A DNA stretch of 51,146 bases, from NCBI RefSeq assembly GCF_000428145.1, contig NZ_ATZJ01000031.1, forward strand, positions 1 through 51,146, in the 5' to 3' direction. Made by a program: the position numbers and the translations under genes. This document shows, piece by piece, positions 7,882-15,190 of the stretch (positions are counted from its first letter, which is position 1; each line of letters starts with the position of its first letter). Origin of the DNA: Chitinilyticum litopenaei DSM 21440. GTDB lineage: Bacteria; Pseudomonadota; Gammaproteobacteria; Burkholderiales; Chitinibacteraceae. The notes under the pieces are model-generated. The model was not told the DNA's origin. It ran no database searches and saw only the letters and a program-made list of their open reading frames with translations.

Positions 7882-9026
7882 CGCGCAGCCCTCGCGGACT
7901 GGCTGGCGCCCGAGGCATTCTTGCCGGTGGCGCCCGCTTCCTGCACTTCGGCGCCGGGCCGCAGGTTCTGGCCGCCGTCACGCACGACCTTTTCGCCGCC
8001 GGCCAGGCCTTCGATGACCGCCAGCCTGTCCTGCAGGCGCAGGAGCGTCACCGGCTTGGCGCTGACGGTCTTGTCCGCCCCGACCAGATAGACAAAGCGG
8101 CCGTCGGGACCGGTCTGCACGGCTTCGGCCGGCAGCACGACGGCGTTCGGGGTAAGGCCGGCGCTGACGCTGACGCGCACGAACTGACCCGGCCAGAAAG
8201 CCTGCTCGGCGTTGGCAAAGCGCGCCTTCAGGCGAATGGTGCCGGTGGCGGGGTCAACGCTGTTGTCGATAAAGCTCAGCTCGCCCTGGCTGGGCACGCC
8301 GCCTGCCGTGCTGGCGGTGACGCCGACCTTGCCCTCCTTGCGGGCCTGCATCACGGTGGCGAGTTCGCGCTCGGGCAGCGAAAACTCGACGAGCACCGGG
8401 TCGAGCTGGCTGATGGTGACCAGTGCGGTGGCGGCATTTTGCTGGGCCAGCGAGCCGGTATGCACATCGACGCGCCCGGCCTTGCCGCTGATGGGGGAGG
8501 TGATGCGGGTGAAACCGAGCTGCACGCGTGCGGCATCGACATCCGCGCGGGCGGCGGCCAGCTGGGCGCGCAACGTGTCGGCCTTGCTGGCGGCGGTGTC
8601 CACCGCGCTGTCCGACAAAAAGCGCGCGGTGGCCAGTTCTTTGCTGCGTGCCAGGTTGCGCTCGGCTTCCCTGAGCTGCGCCTCGACCTGCTTCAGCTGT
8701 GCCTGCGCGCGCGCCAGTGCGGCTTCCTCGTCGGCGGCGTCCAGCGTGAACAGCAGCTGGCCGGCGCTGACGAGATCGCCCTCGCGGAAATGGATGCTGC
8801 GGATCGCACTGGTGAGCTGCGGGCGGATTTCCACCGTGTTGGCAGCAGTGACATGGCCTTCGGCCGCCAGCACGACCGGCAGGTCGCGACGCTCGACGAT
8901 GACCGTGCTGACGGTCGCTGGCGGGCGGGCCTTCCTGTCCGCTGCGCCATCGCTTTTCTGGCAGGCGGTCAAAGAAAAGGCCAGCATCAAGCTGGCCGGA
9001 ATGAGAGCAAGGGTTTGCTTAGTCAT
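7878..9026 (-). CDS. RND efflux periplasmic adaptor (membrane-fusion lipoprotein)
   Basis: 382 residues. It begins with a lipoprotein signal ending LTAC (Cys at about residue 22), followed by the HlyD/AcrA layout: a beta-barrel/lipoyl strand region (AEGHVTAANTVEIRPQL), a coiled-coil hairpin rich in Ala, Gln and Glu at about residues 95-165, a second lipoyl half (RITSPISGKAGRVDVHTGSL), and a C-terminal beta-barrel and membrane-proximal part. It bridges the RND pump to an outer-membrane channel. The start overlaps the end of lplT by 8 bp and its end overlaps the pump gene by 4 bp, so the three genes are tightly coupled. Low-complexity C-terminal tail rich in Ala, Ser and Gly. Confidence 0.93.
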   Translation of the reverse strand: MTKQTLALIPASLMLAFSLTACQKSDGAADRKARPPATVSTVIVERRDLPVVLAAEGHVTAANTVEIRPQLTSAIRSIHFREGDLVSAGQLLFTLDAADEEAALARAQAQLKQVEAQLREAERNLARSKELATARFLSDSAVDTAASKADTLRAQLAAARADVDAARVQLGFTRITSPISGKAGRVDVHTGSLAQQNAATALVTISQLDPVLVEFSLPERELATVMQARKEGKVGVTASTAGGVPSQGELSFIDNSVDPATGTIRLKARFANAEQAFWPGQFVRVSVSAGLTPNAVVLPAEAVQTGPDGRFVYLVGADKTVSAKPVTLLRLQDRLAVIEGLAGGEKVVRDGGQNLRPGAEVQEAGATGKNASGASQSARAAR

Positions 9027-10311
9027 GCATGATTCCCGCCGCGACGCCCCGGCGGTAGCGTCGCTGAATATAGATCATGGTCGCGGCCACAAACAGGCCG
9101 AACCCGGTAATGATGATGTACATCGGCGGCATGCCGCTGGCTTTAAAGATCGTTTGCACAATCTCGGGTTCCCCGGCCGGCACTGGTGAGCTGAAATATT
9201 TCACCAGCAGCGCGTGCAGGCCCACCATGACCAGAATGCCGATGTTTTCGTTGAAGTTCTGCACGGCAATCGAATGGCCGGCCCCCATCAGCAGGTGGCC
9301 GCGGTGCTGCAGCATGGCGTTGAGCGGCACGACGAAAAAGCCCGACAGCACGCCGACGACGAACATCAGAACGGCTGCCAGCCAGTATTGGTTGACAAAG
9401 AGCATGATAATGACCAGCACACCCATCATGGTGCCGGCTGGCAGCACGCGAAACGCGCGCTTGAGCGGAATGTAATGCCCGGCCAGCACGGCGCCCGCAG
9501 CGATGCCCAGCGCCACCATGGCGACCAGCTGCGTGGCCTGCTGCATCGACAGGTGCAGCCAGATGATGGCCCAGTTCAGCACGACCAGGCGCATCGTCGC
9601 GCCCGCGCCCCAGAACAGCGTCGTCACGCCCAGCGACAGCTGGCCCTGCGGGTCCTGCCACAGCCGCTTCACGCAATGCCAGAATTCGCCGATCAGTCGC
9701 GCGGGCTGCAGCGTCAGCGGTTTGAGCACGACATTCAGGCGCGGCACATACATGTTTAGCCAGGCCGCGGCGAGGTAGAGCAGCACGATCAGTGCAATGG
9801 CGAATTCAGCGGCCGTGAAATACGGGGACAGGACCGTAAGCTGCAGCCAGGACGAGACCTGGGCGCCGGCCAGCATGCCCCCAAGCAGCGTGCCGAAGAT
9901 GATGGCGCCGACGGTGGCGCCCTCCAGCCAGCCGTTGGCCGCGACCAGTTTTTCATGGGGCAGGTATTCGGTGATGATGCCGTACTTGGCCGGCGAATAG
10001 GCCGCAGCGCCAAAGCCCACCAGTGCGTAGGCCAGGATGGGCGGTGCGCCGACCAGCATGCCGACACAGCCGGCAAGCTTGATGCCGTTGCAGATCATCA
10101 TGGCGCGCCCCTTGTGCATCGAGTCGGCAAAGGAGCCGGCAAAGGGCGCGAGCACCACATAGGAGACCGTGAAACACCACAGCAGCATCGACAGATGCCA
10201 TTCCGGTGCATGTTGTTCTTTCAGCAAGGCCAGCGCCGCAAAGAACAGCGCATTGTCTGCCAGCGCAGACAGGAACTGCGCGCCCAGGATGATGAAGAAA
10301 CCGCGATCCAT
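9019..10311 (-). CDS. lplT: Lysophospholipid transporter, MFS type
   Basis: 430 residues from the ATG at 10311 (MDRGFFIILGAQFLSALADN). LplT flips lysophospholipids across the inner membrane for re-acylation. Seen: the typical first helix with QFLSALADNALFFAALALL, then repeated hydrophobic helices and the AAYSPAKYGIITEYLP motif after helix 4, which is characteristic of LplT. The upstream in-frame extension to 10533 is arginine-rich and unlike the family, so it was excluded. In enterobacteria lplT precedes or is fused to the acyltransferase gene aas; here it is instead the first gene of an operon with an RND pump and its adaptor. That partner is unusual and may mean a link to envelope stress or lipid export. 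Confidence 0.9.
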   Translation of the reverse strand: MDRGFFIILGAQFLSALADNALFFAALALLKEQHAPEWHLSMLLWCFTVSYVVLAPFAGSFADSMHKGRAMMICNGIKLAGCVGMLVGAPPILAYALVGFGAAAYSPAKYGIITEYLPHEKLVAANGWLEGATVGAIIFGTLLGGMLAGAQVSSWLQLTVLSPYFTAAEFAIALIVLLYLAAAWLNMYVPRLNVVLKPLTLQPARLIGEFWHCVKRLWQDPQGQLSLGVTTLFWGAGATMRLVVLNWAIIWLHLSMQQATQLVAMVALGIAAGAVLAGHYIPLKRAFRVLPAGTMMGVLVIIMLFVNQYWLAAVLMFVVGVLSGFFVVPLNAMLQHRGHLLMGAGHSIAVQNFNENIGILVMVGLHALLVKYFSSPVPAGEPEIVQTIFKASGMPPMYIIITGFGLFVAATMIYIQRRYRRGVAAGIMHD

Positions 10312-10531
10312 TGTGCTCGGTCGGGGGAGTGGCGTTGCGGGGTTATACCACGAATTGTCAGCTGCAACATGCGCGTCATCATGACGTCGCGCAAAAGTCA
10401 TCCGGATGCGTTTGTCCGCGTTTCCGCGCGCGCGTCCGTCGGCAAAAAACACGGCACGGCGCGCGCAATGCTGTACAAAGAGGAGTGCCTGTAAGTATTG
10501 TTGCCGACACCCAACGACGAGACCGACCCTC

Positions 10532-11398
10532 ATGCCGATGCGCCGCTGCCTGAGTTTGCTGTTTGCCTGCTTCCTGACCTGCCCGCTGCTGGCGCAGGCC
10601 GCGATCGACGTGGCCGTGCCGCAGGATGTGCTGACCGATTACCGCGAGCTGGTCGCCGGGCGCAATCTAGACGAGATCCGCGACTACAGCGGCCCCGGCG
10701 CGCGCCGCGACACCGTGGAAATGATCCTCTTCCAGCAGGCATTGCGGCTGGGCGGCTTTGCCGAGGCGGTGAATTTCGTGCCGGTCGACAGCTATGTGCG
10801 CAATCTGGTCGAGGTCGAGCAGGGCCGCATTACCGCCACCGGTACCAGCGTCTGGGCCGCCGACATCAAGGACAGCCAGGCGCGGCTGTCCGAGCCGCTG
10901 ATCCGCGAGGGCGAGTATGTCGTGGGCTTTTACACGCTGGCCGGCAGCAAGGTGCAGCAGGCCAGTCTCGACGAATTGCGCAAGCTGACGGTGGTGACCA
11001 ACCGCGCGTGGAAGAACGACATCGCCACGCTGGAGGGCCTGGGCATCACCCGCGTCACCGACGCGCCGACCTTCACCATGATTGCCCGCATGATCAAGGG
11101 CGGACGCGGCGAATTCACCATGGCCTCGTTCAAGCCCACGCCGGACATGTCCTTCGAGGTCGACGGCATACGCCTCGCGCCAGTGCAGGGCCTGAAGGTG
11201 GCGATGCCGGGCAGCCGGCACTTCCTCGTGGCGCCCGGCGCGGTCGGCGACAAGGTCAACACTGCCCTCGCCAAGGGTCTGGCGCAGCTGCGCCGCGAGG
11301 GCCGCATCCGCCGCGCCTACACCGACGGCGGCTTTTTCAACCGCAAGGTCGACGGCTGGAAACTGGTCAACCCTGGTGCGTTCAAATCGGTTGATTGA
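10532..11398 (+). CDS. Periplasmic solute-binding protein (family 3-like)
   Basis: 288 residues starting MPMRRCLSLLFACF, a clear Sec signal peptide with cleavage probable after AQA. The mature part has the look of a bacterial extracellular solute-binding protein family 3 domain: a bilobal fold with LRKLTVVTNRAW and a hinge-like FTMIARMIKGGRG segment. No ABC-transporter permease or ATPase lies beside it, so it may be an orphan sensor-like binding protein. It is transcribed divergently from lplT across a 220-bp gap. I start at 10532 rather than at the far upstream start because the signal peptide begins there. Ligand unknown. Confidence 0.7.
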   Translation: MPMRRCLSLLFACFLTCPLLAQAAIDVAVPQDVLTDYRELVAGRNLDEIRDYSGPGARRDTVEMILFQQALRLGGFAEAVNFVPVDSYVRNLVEVEQGRITATGTSVWAADIKDSQARLSEPLIREGEYVVGFYTLAGSKVQQASLDELRKLTVVTNRAWKNDIATLEGLGITRVTDAPTFTMIARMIKGGRGEFTMASFKPTPDMSFEVDGIRLAPVQGLKVAMPGSRHFLVAPGAVGDKVNTALAKGLAQLRREGRIRRAYTDGGFFNRKVDGWKLVNPGAFKSVD

Positions 11399-11400
11399 CA

Positions 11401-11450
11401 GGGTATTGCCATGCAGCCAAAAGGGCTGATTGCCTGTGGCTGGATAGGGT
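11401..11450. repeat. 50-bp palindromic repeat, degenerate copy
   Basis: GGGTAT begins 3 bp after the stop of the binding-protein gene and GCAGCC sits at offset 13-18 as in the good copies, but the TATACC end is lost. It can still form a CAGCC/GGCTG hairpin. Assigned by similarity of the first half and by its position. Confidence 0.4.
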
Positions 11451-11530
11451 GTATGGTATCTGAGGGGTGAGGCCGGCGCAAGCCGGCCTCGGCGTATCGG
11501 CCCGGCCGGATACCTGCTGGACAAGCACCG

Positions 11531-11598
11531 AAAACCCTTCAACGCAGAGACGCAGAGGAAAGGCAGAATCTCTGCTGTTTTTCTCTGCGTTGGGTTTT
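11531..11598. repeat. CGCAGAG-type palindromic repeat
   Basis: The arms AAAACCC...AACGCAGAG (from 11531) and CTCTGCGTTGGGTTTT (to 11598) face each other. This is a sequence variant of the CACAGAG core, without the terminal repeats of the MITEs, in the convergent gap between the binding-protein gene and truC. Confidence 0.65.
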
Positions 11599-11654
11599 GC
11601 CTTTGCCTTGGGCGAACGGCATTGCGGCCAATCCGGGCATTTCTGGCCGGGATG

Positions 11655-12428
11655 TCAGTCCTTGTCGGCCGGCTCGCCAGCCAGCGCCAGCGCGGCAGCG
11701 GCGCCGTCCTGCCAGGGCAGGCGGCGCAACAGCGCGGCAAACTCGTCGGCCAGCGGGCAGGCAAGCGCGATGCGCTCGCCGCTCGCCGGATGCGGGAAGG
11801 CGATGGCGGTGCACGCCAGCAGCAGGCGCTCGCTGCCGTATTCCTCGGTGAAGCGGCGGTTGTGCACGCCCTTGCCATAGGTCGCGTCGCCGATGATGGG
11901 GTGGCTGATGTGCTTCAGATGGCGACGCAGCTGGTGGCGACGGCCGGTGAGCGGATCGAGCTCGACCAGCGCGTAGCGGCTCGTCGGATAGCGGTCGATC
12001 TGCCAGGGCAGCTCGACCTTCGCCTGCGTGCGGTAGCGCGTCTGCGCGGGCTGTGCGCCGGTCGGGACCGGCCCGCCGTAGAGTTCCGCGTCGTCGAGCT
12101 TGCGCTCCAGCGCGTGGTCGATCAGCCCGCTGGCCGGCGGCCAGCCGCGCACCAGCGCATGGTAGGTCTTGTCGACCTGCTGCGCCTCGAAGGCCATCGC
12201 CAGAGCGCGGCCGGCCTCCGGCGTGAGGCCGAACAGCAGGATGCCCGACGTGCCCTTGTCGAGCCGGTGCGCCGGATAAACCCTGCGCCGCAGCTGATTA
12301 CGCAGGATCTGCACGGCAAAGCGGGTTTCCCAGGCATCGAGGCTGGTGCGATGCACCAAGAGGCCGGAGGGCTTGTGGATGGCGACGAGGTGCTCGTCCT
12401 GGTAAAGAAGGGGGAGGATTTCGGGCAT
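11655..12428 (-). CDS. truC: tRNA pseudouridine(65) synthase
   Basis: 257 residues of the RluA-type pseudouridine synthase family. Seen: the opening YQDEHLVAIHKPSGLLVHR; the catalytic motif HRLDKGTSGILLF with the essential Asp near residue 55; and the later GRRHQLRRHLKHISHPIIGD block. The combination and length (TruC of E. coli is about 260) favour TruC, which modifies U65 of tRNAs, over RluA/RluC/RluD. It has no S4 domain. It stands alone, convergent with the binding-protein gene. The C-terminal tail is alanine-rich. Confidence 0.88.
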   Translation of the reverse strand: MPEILPLLYQDEHLVAIHKPSGLLVHRTSLDAWETRFAVQILRNQLRRRVYPAHRLDKGTSGILLFGLTPEAGRALAMAFEAQQVDKTYHALVRGWPPASGLIDHALERKLDDAELYGGPVPTGAQPAQTRYRTQAKVELPWQIDRYPTSRYALVELDPLTGRRHQLRRHLKHISHPIIGDATYGKGVHNRRFTEEYGSERLLLACTAIAFPHPASGERIALACPLADEFAALLRRLPWQDGAAAALALAGEPADKD

Positions 12429-12512
12429 CGGCCGATTTTACGCCGGGGTGTCGGCGCTTGTCGTGCCGGCCGGGATGCGGAACAGCCAGCCGGCGTCGTG
12501 GCCATCGTGCGG

Positions 12513-12625
12513 GCTCATTGGCAAGACTTCTCAGCAAAACCCAAATTAACCACAGAGGCGCAGAGATCACAGAGAAAAGCGGGAGCAGCTCCTCTGCATT
12601 TTCAGGGCTTTGCTTCCTCTGTGGC
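12513..12625. mobile_element. Truncated MITE-like element (CACAGAG type)
   Basis: The left terminal repeat GCTCATTGGCAAGAC and TCTCAGCAAAA are present at 12513-12539, followed by the inverted core arms (ACCACAGAGG... and ...CCTCTGTGG). The right terminal repeat is missing, so the copy is decayed. Confidence 0.65.
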
Positions 12626-12810
12626 CCACTGTCGCGAAAATAAGCTGGAGCCTGAGGTTTTTGCTCCATCCATCTTGTAAGGGGGGGCGCAGAGGAGGGG
12701 GTCTTCTTGCGTAAATCATATATGCCCGATTATGTCTCTCCTCCAGACAGTCCGAGCAACAAAGGCGTTGGTTAGGACGTTCTGCCCTGAAAGCCGCTGA
12801 GAAGCGCAGG

Positions 12811-13008
12811 TTTTCCGGGGTCAGGTGCGGGACGTGTTTGAGGGCGCAGCCCGAGTTGTCCCGCGCCCCCGGAAAAACGAGCATCGCAAGGTACCCCGCG
12901 CAGCGGGGCGGCTGACCGGGCGCGCCTTGGGGGTGTCGGGGGGCTTGGCAAGACAAGCCCCCTGACGTGTTGCCGGGCACACCCGGCATCGATACCCTGC
13001 GCCGCAGG
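12811..13008. other. Highly structured GC-rich intergenic block (five hairpins), function unknown
   Basis: Within the 662-bp gap between truC and umuC, five strong hairpins follow one another. A: 10-bp stem 12811-12820 with 12867-12876, enclosing a 7-bp stem 12827-12833 with 12858-12864 and a small GGGC/GCCC hairpin. B: 6-bp CCCCGC/GCGGGG at 12894-12908. C: 9-bp GGGGGCTTG/CAAGCCCCC at 12939-12962, extendable with wobble pairs. D: 7-bp TGCCGGG/CCCGGCA at 12971-12988. E: 5-bp stem at 12996-13008. No convincing reading frame and no U-rich tail. It could be a structured RNA, a remnant of a conjugative or integrative element (oriT- or att-like), or a palindrome cluster. The rest of the gap (12626-12810) shows nothing recognisable. 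Confidence 0.55.
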
Positions 13009-13090
13009 CGCTGAAAATTCAACCAGTTTCAGGCGTTTTCCAGGATGTGCTTCCCGGTCAGCGCTTGCCCTTGCTTGCGTGTGTGCGGGT

Positions 13091-14365
13091 TCAGCGCGCG
13101 TGCGCGACCGGCAGTTCCTGCCAGTTGGTGGTCCAGCTCGGCGACAGGTGCTGGCGGCGCATTCCCCAGCCCGGCTCGGCGGGGCCGCTGCTGGCCAGGC
13201 GCAGCGTGCCGCGGCCGAAGCGCTGGTTGATGGCGTCGAGCGTGGCGTTGAGTCTGGCGCGGCGCAGCGGATCGCCCGCCTCGGGAAAGAGCTGGCCCTG
13301 CAGCGCATGCATGGGGGTCAGCTCGGTCAGCAGCACGGCCGCCTTGGCATAAGCGATGCCGGGGCGATACAGGCGTTGCAGGATGCGCAGCGCGGCGCTG
13401 GTGAGCTGCAGGGTGTCGGCGCTGGGCTCGGGCAGCGGCAGCAGCAGGTGGGCGCTGTAGCGCTCCGCATCGGGCCGGTTCGGGCTGCTGCGTATCGCCA
13501 GCGCCAGCGCGCCGCAGGCCGAGCGCTGGCGGCGCAGCTTCTCCGCCGCGCGCGCCACATAGGTGCTCACCGCCTCGGCCAGCTCGTCCTCGCGGTAGAC
13601 CGGGCGGCCGAAGGAGCGGCTGCACAGGATCTGCTGCTTGTCCTGCGGCTGGTCCGCCAGCGTGAAGCAGCGCTGGCCGCGCAGTTCGAGCAAGATGCGT
13701 TCGAGATTGACGCCGAAACGCCGGCGCAGCAGCTCGGCATCGGCGTGCAGGAAATCCATGGTCGAGTGTATATGCATGGAGGCTAATTGTTGATTGAGCT
13801 TGCGGCCGATACCCCATAGCTTTTCCGCGGGAGTCTCGGTCAGCAGCCGCGCTTGCCGGGCTGGCGCCAGCCGGCTCCAGTCGCACACGCCGTGCATGTC
13901 GGCGTGTGTCTTGGCGAGGTGGTTGGCGAATTTGGCCAGCGTCTTGCTGGGCGAGATGCCGACGCAGACCGGCAGGCCGGTCGACTGCCGCACGGTCTGG
14001 CGGATTGTCGCGCCGAGTTGCGCCGGATCGCCGGGCAGGCCCGAGAGGTCGAGAAAGCATTCGTCGATCGAATACACCTCGGTGTGCGGCGCGAAGCGCG
14101 CGAGGATGGCCATCACCCGGTTGCTCATGTCGGCGTAGAGCGCGTAATTGCTGCTGTAGGCAATCACGCCGTGGCGGCGGGCGAGTTCCGTGCACTGATG
14201 CCAGGGTGCGGCCATGGGAATGCCGATGGCCTTGGCCTCGGCGCTGCGCGACACCACGCAGCCGTCGTTGTTCGACAGCACGACCACCGGCTTGCCCTCC
14301 AGCTTCGGCTCGAACACGCGCTGGCAGGACACATAGAAATTGTTGACGTCGACGAGCGCAATCAT
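13091..14365 (-). CDS. umuC: DNA polymerase V catalytic subunit
   Basis: 424 residues, matching the usual 422. It is a Y-family translesion polymerase that works with processed UmuD. Seen: MIALVDVNNFYVSCQRVFEP with the first metal-binding Asp; the YSIDECFLDLSG active-site motif near residues 95-106; the GVCDW/PAEKLWGIGRKL helix-hairpin-helix region; and a QGQLF clamp-binding motif near residue 356, the same place as in E. coli UmuC. The start ATG at 14365 overlaps the umuD stop by 4 bp (ATGA), so the two are translationally coupled. Intact, although umuDC/rulAB genes are frequent insertion targets of genomic islands. Confidence 0.95.
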   Translation of the reverse strand: MIALVDVNNFYVSCQRVFEPKLEGKPVVVLSNNDGCVVSRSAEAKAIGIPMAAPWHQCTELARRHGVIAYSSNYALYADMSNRVMAILARFAPHTEVYSIDECFLDLSGLPGDPAQLGATIRQTVRQSTGLPVCVGISPSKTLAKFANHLAKTHADMHGVCDWSRLAPARQARLLTETPAEKLWGIGRKLNQQLASMHIHSTMDFLHADAELLRRRFGVNLERILLELRGQRCFTLADQPQDKQQILCSRSFGRPVYREDELAEAVSTYVARAAEKLRRQRSACGALALAIRSSPNRPDAERYSAHLLLPLPEPSADTLQLTSAALRILQRLYRPGIAYAKAAVLLTELTPMHALQGQLFPEAGDPLRRARLNATLDAINQRFGRGTLRLASSGPAEPGWGMRRQHLSPSWTTNWQELPVAHAR

Positions 14366-14844
14366 CGCGGCCGCATGATCCAGGCGGTGACCACGCCCCA
14401 GATGGCGATTTCCTGTCCTTCGCCGGCGACCAGCGGCAGGTAGGCCGGGTTTTCGGCGACCAGCGCCAGATGGCGGCCGCGCCGGAACAGGCGCTTGACG
14501 GTGAAATCGTTGTCGATGAGCGCCACGACGATGTCGTCGTGCACGGCCTGGCGCGTGCGGTCGACGACGAGCAGCGCGCCGTCCGGGATGCTGCGCGCCG
14601 GGTCGCTGCCGCACATGCTGTCGCCGCTGACGGCGAGGAAGAAGGTTGATTCCGGATCGCGCACCAGCAGGCGGTTGAGGTCGACGCGCTCGTCCGCCCA
14701 GTCCTCGGCGGGCGAGGGAAAGCCGGCCGGCACCAGCGTGTCGAGCCGGGGCAGGGCAAGCAGCGGCGGGCAAGGGTGGGCGCCTTGGGCGCGGGGCAGT
14801 TCCGGTGGCTGGCTGGGCATGATGCTGGCGCTGGCGAAGGTCAT
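14362..14844 (-). CDS. umuD: SOS mutagenesis protein, S24 autoprotease
   Basis: 160 residues from the ATG at 14844, somewhat longer than the usual 139; an internal ATG at 14820 is an alternative start. Seen: the cleavage-region motif AGFPSP (Ala-Gly in place of the Cys-Gly of E. coli), the nucleophile GDSM and the general-base Lys in FTVKRL. UmuD self-cleaves on contact with RecA filaments and the product joins UmuC as polymerase V. The extra N-terminal residues are Pro- and Ser-rich. The promoter region carries a perfect palindrome different from the E. coli LexA box; see the separate entry. Confidence 0.93.
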   Translation of the reverse strand: MTFASASIMPSQPPELPRAQGAHPCPPLLALPRLDTLVPAGFPSPAEDWADERVDLNRLLVRDPESTFFLAVSGDSMCGSDPARSIPDGALLVVDRTRQAVHDDIVVALIDNDFTVKRLFRRGRHLALVAENPAYLPLVAGEGQEIAIWGVVTAWIMRPR

Positions 14845-14853
14845 GCCGGTATT

Positions 14854-14878
14854 CTATAGAACGAAAGTTCTATTTGTG
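14854..14878 (-). promoter_or_regulatory. umuDC promoter with palindromic operator
   Basis: ATAGAACGAAAGTTCTAT (14856-14873) is a perfect 7-4-7 palindrome containing GAAC-N4-GTTC. On the minus strand it lies between a TTCACA -35-like hexamer and a TATAGA -10-like hexamer with 16 bp between, 11 bp from the umuD ATG, so binding there would block transcription. No CTGT-N8-ACAG box, the usual gamma/betaproteobacterial LexA site, is visible. The likely repressor is LexA or a UmuD/LexA-type protein with different specificity. Confidence 0.55.
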
Positions 14879-14942
14879 AAGCAGCAGATGACCGGTCAGT
14901 GTTGCCGCCCATGGCACTGGCCGCATTGCGTGTAGTGTGCCT

Positions 14943-15117
14943 GCTGATCGGCAAGGCTTCCCGGCTAAAGCCCGAATCCACCACAGAGGCACAGAGAACA
15001 CAGAGATAAGCGGGAGCTCATCATCGGCATTTCTCAGGGTTTTGCTTCCTCTGTGCCCTCTGTGTCTCTGTGGTTCAATCGGTTTTTGTTGTTTGCCGAG
15101 AAGGGTTTCTAATCAGG
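14943..15117. mobile_element. MITE-like element (CACAGAG type), complete, 175 bp
   Basis: Left end GCTGATCGGCAAGGC, right end (complement) CCTGATTAGAAACCC and TCTCGGCAAAC. The core holds long inverted CACAGAG arms at about 14978-15006 and 15048-15076. The flanking octamers do not match, so the target duplication has decayed or the flank has been rearranged. It lies between umuD and pntB. Confidence 0.7.
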
Positions 15118-15125
15118 AAAGAAGT

Positions 15126-15172
15126 TGTTGTCTTTCCTCTGCGTCTTTGCGTCTCTGCGTTGTAAGGTTTTT
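15126..15172. repeat. CGCAGAG-type half repeat
   Basis: CCTCTGCGTCTTTGCGTCTC and CTGCGTTG, one arm of the repeat type seen in full at 11531-11598, immediately after the MITE and just downstream of the pntB stop. Confidence 0.55.
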
Positions 15173-15190
15173 CCCAGCCGCTGCTGCGGA

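Noticed and set aside
4777..8091. An 1104-codon open frame on the plus strand opposite the RND pump
   Set aside because: It is the antisense shadow of the pump and adaptor genes (His-, Arg- and Gln-rich, no domain), a common artefact in GC-rich DNA.
12971..12988. attC-like site of an integron
   Set aside because: No R/L box core sites (GTTRRRY) and no cassette-type gene order next to it.
12567..13022. A 151-codon open frame on the minus strand in the truC-umuC gap
   Set aside because: It runs across the hairpin block and a MITE remnant, has no ribosome-binding site and a composition rich in Arg, Pro and Cys typical of GC-rich non-coding frames.
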